Part shown: piece by piece, positions 52,151-63,305 of the stretch
How positions within the stretch are numbered: position 1 is the first letter of the stretch
Layout of the letters: each line of letters starts with the position of its first letter
Assembly (NCBI GenBank): GCA_032158295.1
Contig: CM063254.1
Span: 7,544,614 to 7,608,613 of the forward strand
Length of the DNA stretch: 64,000 nucleotides
Reading direction: 5' to 3'
Source of the DNA: Pycnopodia helianthoides
Lineage: Eukaryota > Echinodermata > Asteroidea > Forcipulatida > Asteriidae
Position numbers and translations under genes: made by a program
The notes under the pieces: generated by a model
Seen by the model: only the letters and a program-made list of their open reading frames with translations
Database searches by the model: none
Told to the model about the DNA's origin: nothing

Positions 52151-54424
52151 TAAGTTTTTTCGACACCAAAACAACTTCACGGAGAGGACGGCCCAACAAG
52201 AAGAACAGCTTCGTGCCGTCGAACCTGGAAGTATGTCAAAGAATCCACTGTCGCCTGGGGCTAATTTGAACTTACTCGGATCAAAGGAAAAGTTGCAACA
52301 ATTCCCCCGAACTTTGTAAGAAGCCTACCCAACCTCCAACTACCTTCTTGCTGCCCGTGCTACCCCGATGCACATGACGGCGAGAACTGGCTAGGCCGGG
52401 AAGTGAACAAGCAAACTACACCAACTCATTAATGCTGCGCATACACCCACCACGCAGCCAGGGTTCCACACACACCCTCGGCCCACGCACAACAAACCCC
52501 ACCCATTTTTAGTCAAAGTACGATCACAAGAGGGCGTTGTTTCGCCAAAAACTTTCCAAGTTTTCAGGGGTAAGAATTATAATAAAATGAGTTAACTCTG
52601 CGGTTTCAAGCTGTTAGGGGGTGAAAATATTACTTTTATGTCGTTCTACAATGTGATTGTGAGGGAACAGTTTATACAAGTTTCAACCTTTATATTTGAG
52701 TGTCGATGTTATAAAAAAAAAATAGACCTTTCCATTGCAACGTCATAGCTCGAGTTTTTGCAAACCAAGGTAGGTGACTACAGATTGTAACAATGTTACA
52801 CAGATGTTCAAAAGTAGTGTTGAACTTGTTGAAAAACAGCAACCAACCATTTGTTTTTAAATGAAAGCTTTCAGAAATGTTGAATTTTGTCACATGCTAA
52901 CACGAGTTAATGTTTTGCTTAAACATTCGACCGTCAATGCCAACCATGCAGCGCGGTAATTGTTTATCAACAATGGAATTGGGTCTAATTGTATCGATTT
53001 TAATAGAATTAAAAGAGTGAAGGTTAGCTAATTACGGGATAAAATCGCGTTCGAGGCGTTTGTTTTTAATTTGTTTCTATAAAATAATCACACTGTTGAA
53101 AAAAGTGGGTATCAACTTAGGAGATACTTTTTTTAATTGCAAGGCTAGCTAATTTTCATTTTGAAAACTTGTCTTTAGAACAAAAAATACCAAAAAGCTA
53201 ACGTTTTGTCAAGGCTTGTCAACTGCATACATTTAAATCTTGCTCTTAGTTCCGATTCGCATCAAGGGCTCACTGTAAACAAAAGACAACACATTAATTT
53301 TTAATACGGCAAGAATTTTTGAAACGCGGGACAATACACAGGAATTGGTTCAGCATAAAGTTTCCCAACCAAACTTTGCGGTCAAACACAATAGTGCCCA
53401 TCATTTGAAATTTCCTTTATAATTATTGGACAGTAATCTCATTCGATTTTAAACGACCGTCAAATCCTGTACCCTGCCTCAACCGAATCAAGTCATTTCA
53501 ACGTAACGTACCTCACAAGAACATTCATTATAATTCAGCGTCCAATATTATGTCAATGATCGATTCAGTTGAGGCAATATCAATAGGGAAAATGACAAAA
53601 GAAACCGATTGCCATGAACCTAGCGATTAAGCCTATGTATGTCGGTGAAGTTTCGGGGATGCCAATTTATTTGCAGTTATTTATACATTGCCCAGAAGCG
53701 GGGACACTGCACTGGCGTCATATTGTGCCATTGGTATGCCATTTTGGGAGTCAAATGGGAGACGTTTGAATGCTAGATGGCAGCAGACGTACAAGGTAAA
53801 ATTCCAGTGTCTCGTAGTTCTAAGCATGCCCACATTGCCGAGAACAACGGATTTACATGGTAAGTCTGCTGCCACCTAGCGACCCAAAAGTCCCCCGTTG
53901 ACCTTCAAAAAAAGTCCACACCATTAGCCTTTAGTCAAAGCGCACGCGGCACACCGGATGGCACGCACAACCCCAAAAACTGATACTTTGAAACAATCAA
54001 ATAAGAATACTAAAGTCATTGAGAAAGTTAACGTTTAGAGTCACTAAAGCATTGAAAAACGTTGATTTTTTACATTAAAAACCGAGCAATCTAGGCAAAA
54101 AGTGGGAGCAGATTATTTTGTTTGAAGTCAATGGCGAAAAAGTATTTCCTCATTGTTGATTACTGATCGAGCTATTTTGAGATAAATAAGCCGCACAGTA
54201 ACAGAAGTAAAGTAGCAGTATAATATAACAGCAACAATACTAAAGTAATAGGACATCAAAGAAATCTTCACGAGGCTTTGAAGACCGGAAGAAGTAATAT
54301 CAGAAAACGGGCCGCAGTATGCAAGTTAAACTTTCCATTAAATCATCCAAGATTGGATTTTCAAGCAAACTCTATGTCACCAAGATACCCACAAAATAAT
54401 GTAAAAATTTAATGTGGCTATGGC
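52151..54424. other. Region upstream of the ferlin start codon
   Basis: No gene is recognised apart from motif matches near 53735-53879. A perfect plus-strand splice donor (CAGAAG|GTAAGT) lies at about 52149, divergent from ferlin. 52151-53700 and 53885-54424 hold nothing else that I can support. Confidence 0.4.
53735..53879. promoter_or_regulatory. Short inverted repeat with CTCF-like and YY1-like motifs
   Basis: GCTAGATGGCAGCAGACGTA (53770-53789) and, inverted, CTGCTGCCACCTAGC (about 53865-53879) flank ~75 bp. Both fit the AGRKGGCAGC core of CTCF sites. GCCATTTTGGGAGTCAAA (YY1-like, inverted) is adjacent. It lies 1.7 kb upstream of the ferlin start codon. Binding is inferred only from motif shape. 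Confidence 0.3.
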
Positions 54425-57400
54425 CATCAGAGTAGAGAAATCCTAAAGCATGAAAGTGTTTCCAGGTTCTCAAAGAAACTACCATTAGGAACATAAAGGA
54501 AAGCGACCAGACTTGGATTCTTGTGGCAGTGGCCATCAGAGTAAATATACCATACAGCCAGACTTGTATTCTTGTGGTGATGGCCATCAGAGAAAAGAGA
54601 CCACACAGCCGGACTTGGATTCTTGTGGCGTAGGCCATCATAATAAAGAGACCACACAGCCGGACTTGGATTCTTGTGTCTGTGGCCATGAGAATAAAAA
54701 GTACTCACAGCCGGAATTAGATTTTTGTCACAGTGGCTAAGTAAAGAGACTACACAGCCGCACTTGGATTATTGTGAAGACGGCCATCAGAGTAAAGAGA
54801 CCATACAGCCGCACTTGTATTCTTTTGGCGATGGCCATCAAAGTAAAGAGTCCATATCACACGAAAGTGTTTCCAGGTTCTCCGAAACTACCATTACGAA
54901 AAGAAAGAAAAGCGGCCGGACTTAGATTCTTGTTGCAGTGGCCATCAGAGTTAAGAGACCACACAGCCAGACTTGGATTCTTGTGGCGATGGCCATCAGA
55001 GTAAAGAGTCCATACCGAATGAAAGTGCTTCCAGGTTCTCCAGGAACTCCCATTAAGAATAGGAAGGAAAGCGGCCGGACGTAGATTCTTGTGGCAGTGG
55101 CCATCAAAGTAAAGAGACCACTTAGCCGAACTTCGATTCTTGTGGCGACGGCCATCAGAGTAAAGAGACCTCATAGCCGCACTTGTATTCTGTTAGCTAT
55201 GGCCATTAAAGTAGAGAGTCCATACCGAATGAAAGTGCTTCCAGGTTTACCAGGAAGTACCATTAAGAATAGAAAGGAAAGCGCCGACTTAGATTCTTGT
55301 GGCAGTGGCCATCAAAGTAAAGAGACCACTTAGCCGGACTTGGATTCTTGTAGGTATTGGCTTCCGACTATGAATGTGTTTTGAGGTTCTCCAGGAACTA
55401 CCATTAGGAATAAAAAGTAAATCAGCCAGACTTAGATTCTTGTCACAGTGGCCATCAGAGTAAAGAGACCACACAGCCAGACTAAGATCCTTGTGGTGAT
55501 GGCCATCAGAGTATGAATGTGTTTCCAGGTTCTCCAAGAACTACCATTAGGAATAGAAAGGAAAGCGGCCGTACTTAGAGTAAAGAGAACACACAGCCGG
55601 ACTTGGATTATTGTGTCTATGTCCATCAGAGTAAAGAGTCCCTACCGCATGCACGTGGTTCCAGGTTCTCAAAGGAACTACCAATAGGAATAGAAAGAAA
55701 AGCGATCGGACTGAGATTCTTGCGCAGTGGCCAACAAAGTAAAGAGACCACACAGATGGACTACGATTCTTGTGGTGATGGCCATCAGAGTTAAAAGATC
55801 ATATCACATGAAATTGCTTCAAGTTTTTTGAAGGAACTACCATTAGCAAAAAGAAGGACAGCGGCTGGACTTAGATTCTTGTGGCGATTGCCAGCAGAGT
55901 ATGAATGTGTGTCAGGTTCTCCAGGAACTACCATTAAGAATAGAAAGGAAAGCACCGGACTGAGATTCTCGCCACAATGGCCATCAGAGTAAAGAGACCA
56001 CACAGCCAGACTAAGATCCTTGTGGTGATGGCCATCGAAGTAAAGAGATCATACCACATGAGAGTGCTTCCAGGTTCTCGAAGGAACTACCATAAAGAAT
56101 AGGACGGAAAGAGGCCGGACTTAGATTCTAGTGGCTATGGCCATCAGAGTATGAACGTGTTTCCAGGTTCTCCAAGAACTACCATTAGGAATAGAAAGGA
56201 AAGCGGCCTTACTTAGATTCTTGTCAAAGTGGCCATCAGAGTAAAGAGACCACACAGCCGTACCTGGATTCTTGATACTATGGCCATAAGATTAAAGAGT
56301 CCATACCGCACAAAAGTTTTTCCAGGTTCTACTGGAACTACTATTAAGAATAGATAGGAAAGGGACCGGACTTAGATTCTTGTCAAAGTGGCCATTAGAG
56401 TAAAGAAAACACACAGCCGGACTTGGATTATTGTGTTAATGTCCATAGGAGTAAAGAGTCCATACCGTATGAACGTGTTTTCAGGTTCTCGAAGGAACTA
56501 CCATTAAGATTAGAAAGGAAAACGATCAGACTGAGATTCTTGTGGTGATGGCCATCAGAGTTTTAAAAAATCATATCACATAAAAGTGCTTCAAATTTTT
56601 TGAAGGAACTACCATTAGCAAAAAGAAGGACAGCGGCTGGACTTAGATTCTTGTGGCGATTGCCAGCAGAGTATGAATGTGTGTCAGGTTCTCCAGGAAC
56701 TACCATTAAGAATAGAAAGGAAAGCGACCAGACTGAGATTCTCGCCACAATTGCCATCAGAGGAAAGAAACCACACAGCCAGACTTGGATTCGTATGTTT
56801 ATGTCCATCAGAGTAAGAGTCCATACCGCATGAACGTGTTTCCAGGTTCTCGAAGGAACTACCATTAAGAATAGAAAGGAAAGCGATCAGACTGAGATTC
56901 TTGCGCAGTGGCCAACAGAGTAAAGAGACCACACAGACGGACTAAGATCCTTGTGGTGATGGCCATCAGAGTTTAAAAAATTATATCACATGAAGGTGGT
57001 TCAAGTTTTTTGAAGGCACTACCATTAGCAAAAGGAAGAACAGCGGCTGGACTTAGATTCTTGTGGCGATTGCCAGCAGAGTATGAATGTGTGTCAGGTT
57101 CTCCAGGTACCATTAAGAATAGAAAGTAAAGCGACCGGACTGAGATTCTCGTCACAGTGGCCATCAGAGTAAAGAGACCACACAGCCAGACTAAGATCCT
57201 TGTTGTGATGGCCATCAGAGTATGAATGTGTTTCCAGGTTCTCCAAGAACTACCATTAGGAATAGAAAGGAAAGTGGCCGTACTTAGAGTAAAGAGAACA
57301 CACAGCCGGACTTGGATTATTGTGTCTATGTCCATCAGAGTAAAGAGTTCCTACCGCATGAACGTGGTTCCAGGTTCTCAAAGGAACTACCATTAGGAAT

Positions 57401-58642
57401 AGAAAGAAAAGCGATCGGACTGAGATTCTTGCGCAGTGGCCAACAGAGTAAAGAGACCACACAGATGGACTAAGATCCTTGTGGTGATGGCCATCAGTGT
57501 TAATAGATCATATCACATGAAATTGCTTCAAGTTTTTTGAAGGAACTACCATTAGCAAAAGGAAGGAAAGCGACCGGACTTAGACTCTTGTCGCCGTTTC
57601 CAACAGAGTAAAAAGATCATACTGTATGAACGTGCTTCCAGTTTCTGGAAGAATCTACCTTGAGGAATAGGAGGGAAAGCGGACGGACTAAGATTCTGTG
57701 GCTATGGCAATCAGAGTAATAAAAAAAAAATGACACAGCCAGACTTGGATTATTGTGTCTATGTCCATCAGAGTAAAGAGTCCATACAGCATGAACGTGT
57801 TTCCAAGTTCTCAAAGGAACTACCATTAAGAATAGAAAGTAAAGCGACCGGACTGAGATTCTCGTCACAGTGGCCATCAGAGTAAAGAAACCACACAAAC
57901 GGACTAAGATCCTTGTGGTGATGGCCATCAGAGTATGAATGTGTTTCCAGGTTCTCCAAGAACTACCATTAGGAATAGAAAGGAAAGCGGTCGTACCTAG
58001 ATTCTTGTCAAAGTGGCCATCAGAGTAAAGAGAACACACAGCCGGACTTGGATTATTGTGTCTATGTCCATCAGAGTAAAGAATCCCTACCGCATGAACG
58101 TGGTTCCAGGTTCTCAAAGGAACTACCTTTAGGAATAGAAAGGAAAGCGATCGGACTGAGATTCTTGCGCAGTGGCCAACAAAGTAAAGAGACCACACAG
58201 ACAGACTAAGATCCTTGTGGTGATGGCCATCAGAGTTAATAGATCATATCACATGAAAGTGTTTCCAGGTTCTTGAAGGAACTACCATTAAGAATAGAAA
58301 GGAAAGCGGCCAGACTAAGATTCTTGTCACAGTGGTTAATAGATTAAAGAGACCACACATACAGACTAAGATCCTTGTAGTGATGGCCATCAGAGTTAAT
58401 AGATCATATCACATGAAAGTGCTTAAAGTTTTTTGAAGGAACTACCATTAGCAAAAGAAAGAAAAGCGGCTGGACTTAGATTCTTGTGGCGGTGGCCATA
58501 AGAGTAAAGAGACCACACGGCCGGACTTGAATTCTTGTTGCAATTGCCAGCAGAGTATGATTGTGTGTCAGGTTCTGCAGGAACTACCATTAAGAATAAA
58601 AAGGAAAGCGACCCGACTTAGATTCTTGTCGCTGTGACCAAA

Positions 58643-58902
58643 AGAGTCAAGAAATCATACTGTATGAAAGTGCATCCAGTTTCTGGAAGGAACTACCATG
58701 AGGAATAGGAGGAAAAGCGGCTGGACTTAGATTCTGTGTCTACGGCAATCTGAGTAAAAAAAAACCTCCACATCAATACTTGGACTATTGTGTCTCTGGT
58801 CATCAGAGTAATGAGATCGTACCGAATGAAGGTGCTTCCAATTTCTCAAAGAAACTACCATGAGGAATAGGAAGGAAAGCAGCTGGACTTAGATTCCTGT
58901 GG
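58643..58902. repeat. 260-bp segment, near-identical to 60537-60796
   Basis: AGAGTCAAGAAATCATACTG through GGACTTAGATTCCTGTGG is repeated 1,894 bp downstream with only a few differences. The rest of the array is more diverged, so this duplication is recent. Confidence 0.85.
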
Positions 58903-60536
58903 CGGTGGCCATCAGAGTAAAGAGACAACACAGCCGGATTTGAATTCTTGTTGATATGTCCATTAAGTAAAGAGATCATACTACATGAAAGTGTTTCCAG
59001 GTTCACGAAGGAACTACCATTAGGAATAGAAAGGAAAGCGACGGGAATTAATGTCTCGTCACAGTGGCCATCAGAGTAAAGAGACCACAGAGCCGGACTT
59101 AAAGATTCTTGTTTCGATGGCCATCAGAGTAAAGAGTACATACCGCATGAAACCGTTTCCAGGTTCTCAAATGAACTACAATTAAGAATAGAAAGGAAAG
59201 CGACCGGACTTAAATTCTTGTTGCAGTGGCCAACAGAGTGAAGAGACCACAGAGCCGGACTTAAAGATTGTTGTGTCGATGGCCATCAGAGTAAAGAGTA
59301 CATACCGCATGAAAGTGCTTCCAGGTTCTCGAAGGAACTTTCAAAAAGAATAGGAAGGAAGGGGCCGGACTTAGGTTCTTGTGGCTATGGCCATCAGAGT
59401 ATGAATGTGTTTCCAGGTTCTCGTGGAACTACCATTAGGAATAGAAAGGAAAGCGGCCGAAGTTAGATTTTTTGGGGCCGTGGCCATCAGAGTAAAGAGA
59501 ACCACACATCCGGACCTGGATTCTTATTACTATGGCCATCAGAGTAAAGAGTCCATATTGCATGAAAGTGTTTCCATGTTCTACAGGAAATACCATTAGG
59601 AATAAAAAGTAAAGCGACCGGACTTAGATTCTTGTTGCAGTGGCCATCACAGTAAAGAGAACACACAGCTGGACTTGGATTGTTGTGTCTATGTCCATCA
59701 GAGTAAAGAGATCATACTACGTGAAAGTGTTTTCAGGTTATCGAAGGAACTACCATTAGGAATAGAAAGGAAATCAGCCGGACTTAGATTCTTGTTGCAG
59801 TGGCCATCACATTAAAGAGACCACACAGCTGGACCTGGATTCTTGTGACTATGGCCATCAGGTTAAAGAGTCCATCGCATGGACGTGTTTCCAGGTTCTC
59901 TAGGAACTACCATTAGGAATAAGAAGGAAAGCTGCCGCACCTAGATTCTTGGTGCAGTGGCTAACAGAGTAAAGAGACAACACAGCAGGACTTGGATTCT
60001 TGTTGCTATGGCCATCAGAGTTAAGAGATCGTACTTAGTAAAAAAAAAAAGTGCTTCAAGGTTCTCAAAGGAACTACCAGCAGGAACAAAAAGGAAAGCA
60101 GTCGGACTTAGATTCTTGTCGCGATGGCCATCAGAGTGAACAGACCATTCAGCCGTACTTGGATTCTTGTGACTATGGCCATCAGATTAAAGAGTTCACA
60201 CCGCATGAAAGTGTTTCCAGGTTCTCAAGGAACTACCATTTAGAATAGAAATGAAAGCGACCGAACTTAGATTCTTGTCACAGTGGCCATCACACTAAAC
60301 AGACCCCAAAGTCGGACTTAGAGATTCTTGTGGCGATGGCCATCAGAGTAAAGGGTCCATACTACATGAAAGTGTTTCCAGATTCTCCAGGAACTACCAT
60401 TAGGGGAATAGAAAGAAAAGCGGCCGGACTTAGATTCTTGTCGCAATGGCCATCATAGTATAAAAGAGACCATACAGCTGCACTTGGATTCTTGTGGCGG
60501 TGGGCATCAGGATAAAGAGACTGTACATCTGGACTG

Positions 60537-60796
60537 AGAGTCAAGAAATCATACTGTATGAAAGTGCATCCAGTTTCTGGAAGGAACTACCATGAGGAAT
60601 AGGAGGAAAAGCGGCTGGACTTAGATTCTGTGTCTACGGCAATCAGAGTAAAAAAAAAACTCCACATCAATACTTGGATTATTGTGTCTCTGGTCATCAG
60701 AGTAATGAGATCGTACCGAATGAAGGTGCTTCCAATTTCTCAAAGAAACTACCATGAGGAATAGGAAGGAAAGCAGCTGGACTTAGATTCCTGTGG
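60537..60796. repeat. 260-bp segment, second copy and end of the array
   Basis: Second copy of 58643-58902. The satellite stops abruptly after it (GTGGAGATTCTTGTAATTAT...). Confidence 0.85.
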
Positions 60797-61934
60797 AGAT
60801 TCTTGTAATTATATATGAATTGCCGGTTGGGTTAAAAGTGTAACCTGCTGCCAAGTACTATGACTAATACATTCATATTTTGATAGCTTTGTTTTCACTG
60901 ATGCCATTCTGGACACGGTCGAGCCGCCCCCCCCCTCTTTTGTTATATGAATGCTCAGGTGAAAACTGGTACTTAAGTTCAAGATTGAAATAAAACTTTT
61001 GCCTTTACAAAAAGTGTAAAAACACAAGACTATGATAATACTCTGACTGAGTCTATTCAGACTATACAGAGCAAGAGTTTAGGAAGAAAAGCCACAAGAC
61101 CACAGGGCTTATAGCTCAAAGTTCACTGGACCAGAATTTGCTTTACAAGACCCAAAAGAATGAGAGAGAAAGAAAATAATTCCCAAACAGTTTATCAATT
61201 GAACTGTTTGAATTTGAACATGCACTATGAAGAGCAGATTGATCTAAATTGTAGTAATATTGGTAGTATTCTTTAATAATCAACAGAACTGAGAGATTTT
61301 TATCAGACTGACAAGGTCAACATCTGAACAAAAACACAAGACCAACTTGTCCGTTCAAAGGTTTACTTTCCCGATGCTCAAATCGCTGGCCTCAGGCCTT
61401 TGAGTCCAGAGCCCTGCTATATTGATTGATATTAACAAACTTCACTGTGAAGAATACAGTGAGCTTGCATGAACAAATCTATTCAATCCGTCAAGCCAAT
61501 ATAATTTCGGTATAACGCAAATGTTGTACACATGTACTTGGTAGAGATGCCTCCGTACGGGTTTGCCAGTCGTCATATAGAGGGGCTTTAAACATCTCAC
61601 GTATAAGGCAGATGTGCTAGGTGATGTCGACGTAGAATTTAGAAATTTAATGAAATGAAATAGAATGGAATTGAAGTTTAGTTACAATTCTATCAAGATA
61701 AACCTAGCACTGAAGGACTTCCACCCCCCCCCCCTCTATTTTTACCGGACTACATTGAGGTTATGACTGGTACCCTCCCCATGGGCGACTGCAACGCCTC
61801 TGTGCACAAAAATACACTGAATTTGGAAGGCCAGCCTCAAAACCTTCAACACTGCTAGGTTAACAGTGGATCAGTTGATATCATTTTTGTCATGGATACT
61901 GTTGGTGATGTTTGAGGCTTTGCATAATGTGGAA

Positions 61935-62150
61935 AATAAGAATTAACTATAAACAGTCAGCTTGCGAGTACAATTACCATGTGTAAAGTCTGTCTTTCTG
62001 GAGGAGTGTTGGCTCTGAAAAGAGCTGGGTGTGGTCTCAAATGTCGTTTTGCCGTGAACAGTATACTCTGCTCGTCTTTAATCTCCTGAAGACGAGCAGA
62101 GTACACATATTTTAAACGTGGGTGCCCGCAAGTTTACTATACTTCTTAGG
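61935..62150. mobile_element. Relative of the 62508-63305 arm
   Basis: Contains CTTGCGAGTACAATTACCATGTGTAAA, GTTGGCTCTGAAAAGAGC and GTATACTCTGCTCGTCTT, then a head-on copy CTGAAGACGAGCAGAG, so two half-motifs face each other (62061-62106). Matches 15230-15345. Confidence 0.5.
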
Positions 62151-62507
62151 GATACTGTTACCAGATGGCGATGTTACTCTCAGTCTCACTGCCTGAAAGC
62201 TGCTATTTCACCTTGCATCTACTGGACCAGGCTCTTGGCAGCTACTCAGAAACTTTTACAAAAGCCATCATCTGATAGATAAAAAAAAGGACAAAACAAA
62301 ATTGATAAAATTAATCACCATTCATCAAGGAATGTTTTCCCCCTAAACGCGTCATTTTGAATAATTTTTTTGTCTGAATAGAGGAAGCAATTACAGATAT
62401 CGTCTGTAAATGACAACTCTGGTGTACACCATTGTGTTTGATACAGTTCTGGTGTACTTAGAAGTGAATACAGACCCTTCACCAATGGACACCTTTAGAA
62501 CACCATT

Positions 62508-63305
62508 ATAACTAGGAGAGGTTTGCGGTGACACCATGTTAAATCTCTTTTGAGTAGTGTTGGTTCTGAAAAGAACCGGTGGTTATAGCGACTCAAAGTT
62601 TCGATCAGTATGCTCTGATCGTCTTCAGGAGAATGCTGGATGTTGCTTAAGTACTGGCTAGAAGGGGATTAACTGGGAGATGGGCTTGGCTCGGTGATGC
62701 ACGAAGGCGGGAACAGGAACTGGATAAGCTGGGCTAAGCTCGGTGAAGCGTGTGCTGGAGCTGGGACTAAACCTAAACTGAAACCTAAAGGAGTGGGTAG
62801 GGAGTGTGTGCTCACTGAACTGAATCAGATTATGACAAGCACAGGGAAGGTGAGGGAACCTATTAATGGAGACTGAGGTCATAGAAGACCCAAGTCTAAG
62901 GGGTAGAGGATGTGACCTTGGATATAGGAGATCTATTAGTCGGGAAGATGTGGGCCAAGTGCTGATGTGGAAGCCTTCATCTTGGGGAACGTGTCGTGCT
63001 TGCAGATCTCGATGGCCTCTCAGGTTAGGTTTAGTCCCAGCTCCAGCATACACGCTTCACCGAGCTAAGCCCAGCTTATCCGATTCCTGTTCCCGCCTTC
63101 GTGCATCACCGAGCCAAGCCCAACTCCCAGTTAATCCCCTATAGGCAGTACTTAAGCAGCATCCAGCAACAGAGTCCAGCATTTTCCTAAAGACGATCAG
63201 AGCATACCGATCAAAACGTCGAGTCGTTAACCACCGGTTCTTTTCAGAAACAACACTACTCAAAAGAGAATTAACATGGTGTCACCACAATTCTCTCCTT
63301 GTTAT
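62508..63305. mobile_element. Inverted-repeat element with ~280-bp arms carrying ribozyme-like motifs
   Basis: Arms 62508-62777 and 63022-63305 are inverted copies (for example CTCGGTGATGCACGAAGGCG / CGCCTTCGTGCATCACCGAG). Near each outer end sits GTTGGTTCTGAAAAGAACC-type hairpin sequence and a CTGAAGA...GAAAC motif. The spacer (62778-63021) has no convincing protein. Such TIR-like ends with hammerhead-like motifs are known from Penelope-like elements, but no reverse transcriptase is present here. Confidence 0.6.
62592..62640 (-). ncRNA. Hammerhead-like motif in inverted-repeat arm
   Basis: On the minus strand: CTC + CTGAAGA + C + GATCAG-AGCATA-CTGATC + GAAAC. CUGANGA and GAAA cores and a 6-bp stem II are intact. 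The cleavage-site GTC of related copies is changed to TTT here. A partner on the other arm (63186-63223) has cores CTAAAGA and CAAAAC and is probably dead. Confidence 0.35.

Larger units (their letters stand above)
54425..60796. repeat. Large degenerate satellite array of 51-bp and ~62-bp blocks
   Basis: Block A is about 51 bp (GACTTGGATTCTTGTGGCGA then TGGCCATCAGAGTAAAGAGA and CCACACAGCCG). Block B is about 62 bp (GCATGAAAGTGTTTCCAGGT, TCTCGAAGGAACTACCATTA, GGAATAGAAAGGAAAGCGGC). Runs of one to several A blocks alternate with single B blocks for 6.4 kb, with larger segments duplicated (for example 55825-55953, 56598-56726 and 57006-57130). 51 bp is 17 codons, so A runs give periodic peptides on both strands, but block B and indels break every frame within about 200 codons. 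Noncoding satellite is the better reading. Confidence 0.88.

Noticed and set aside
54513..54740. Plus-strand repeat frame with Cys/His residues (DSCG.GHQSKETTQPDL), looking like a zinc-finger-type protein
   Set aside because: It is a 51-bp satellite block read in frame. Frames are broken by block B and indels across the array, no start context or splice structure supports a gene, and the opposite strand is equally open.
62658..63144. Frames of 92-131 residues on both strands
   Set aside because: They cross the arms of the inverted-repeat element, so the same sequence is read on both strands; no reverse transcriptase or transposase motif is present.
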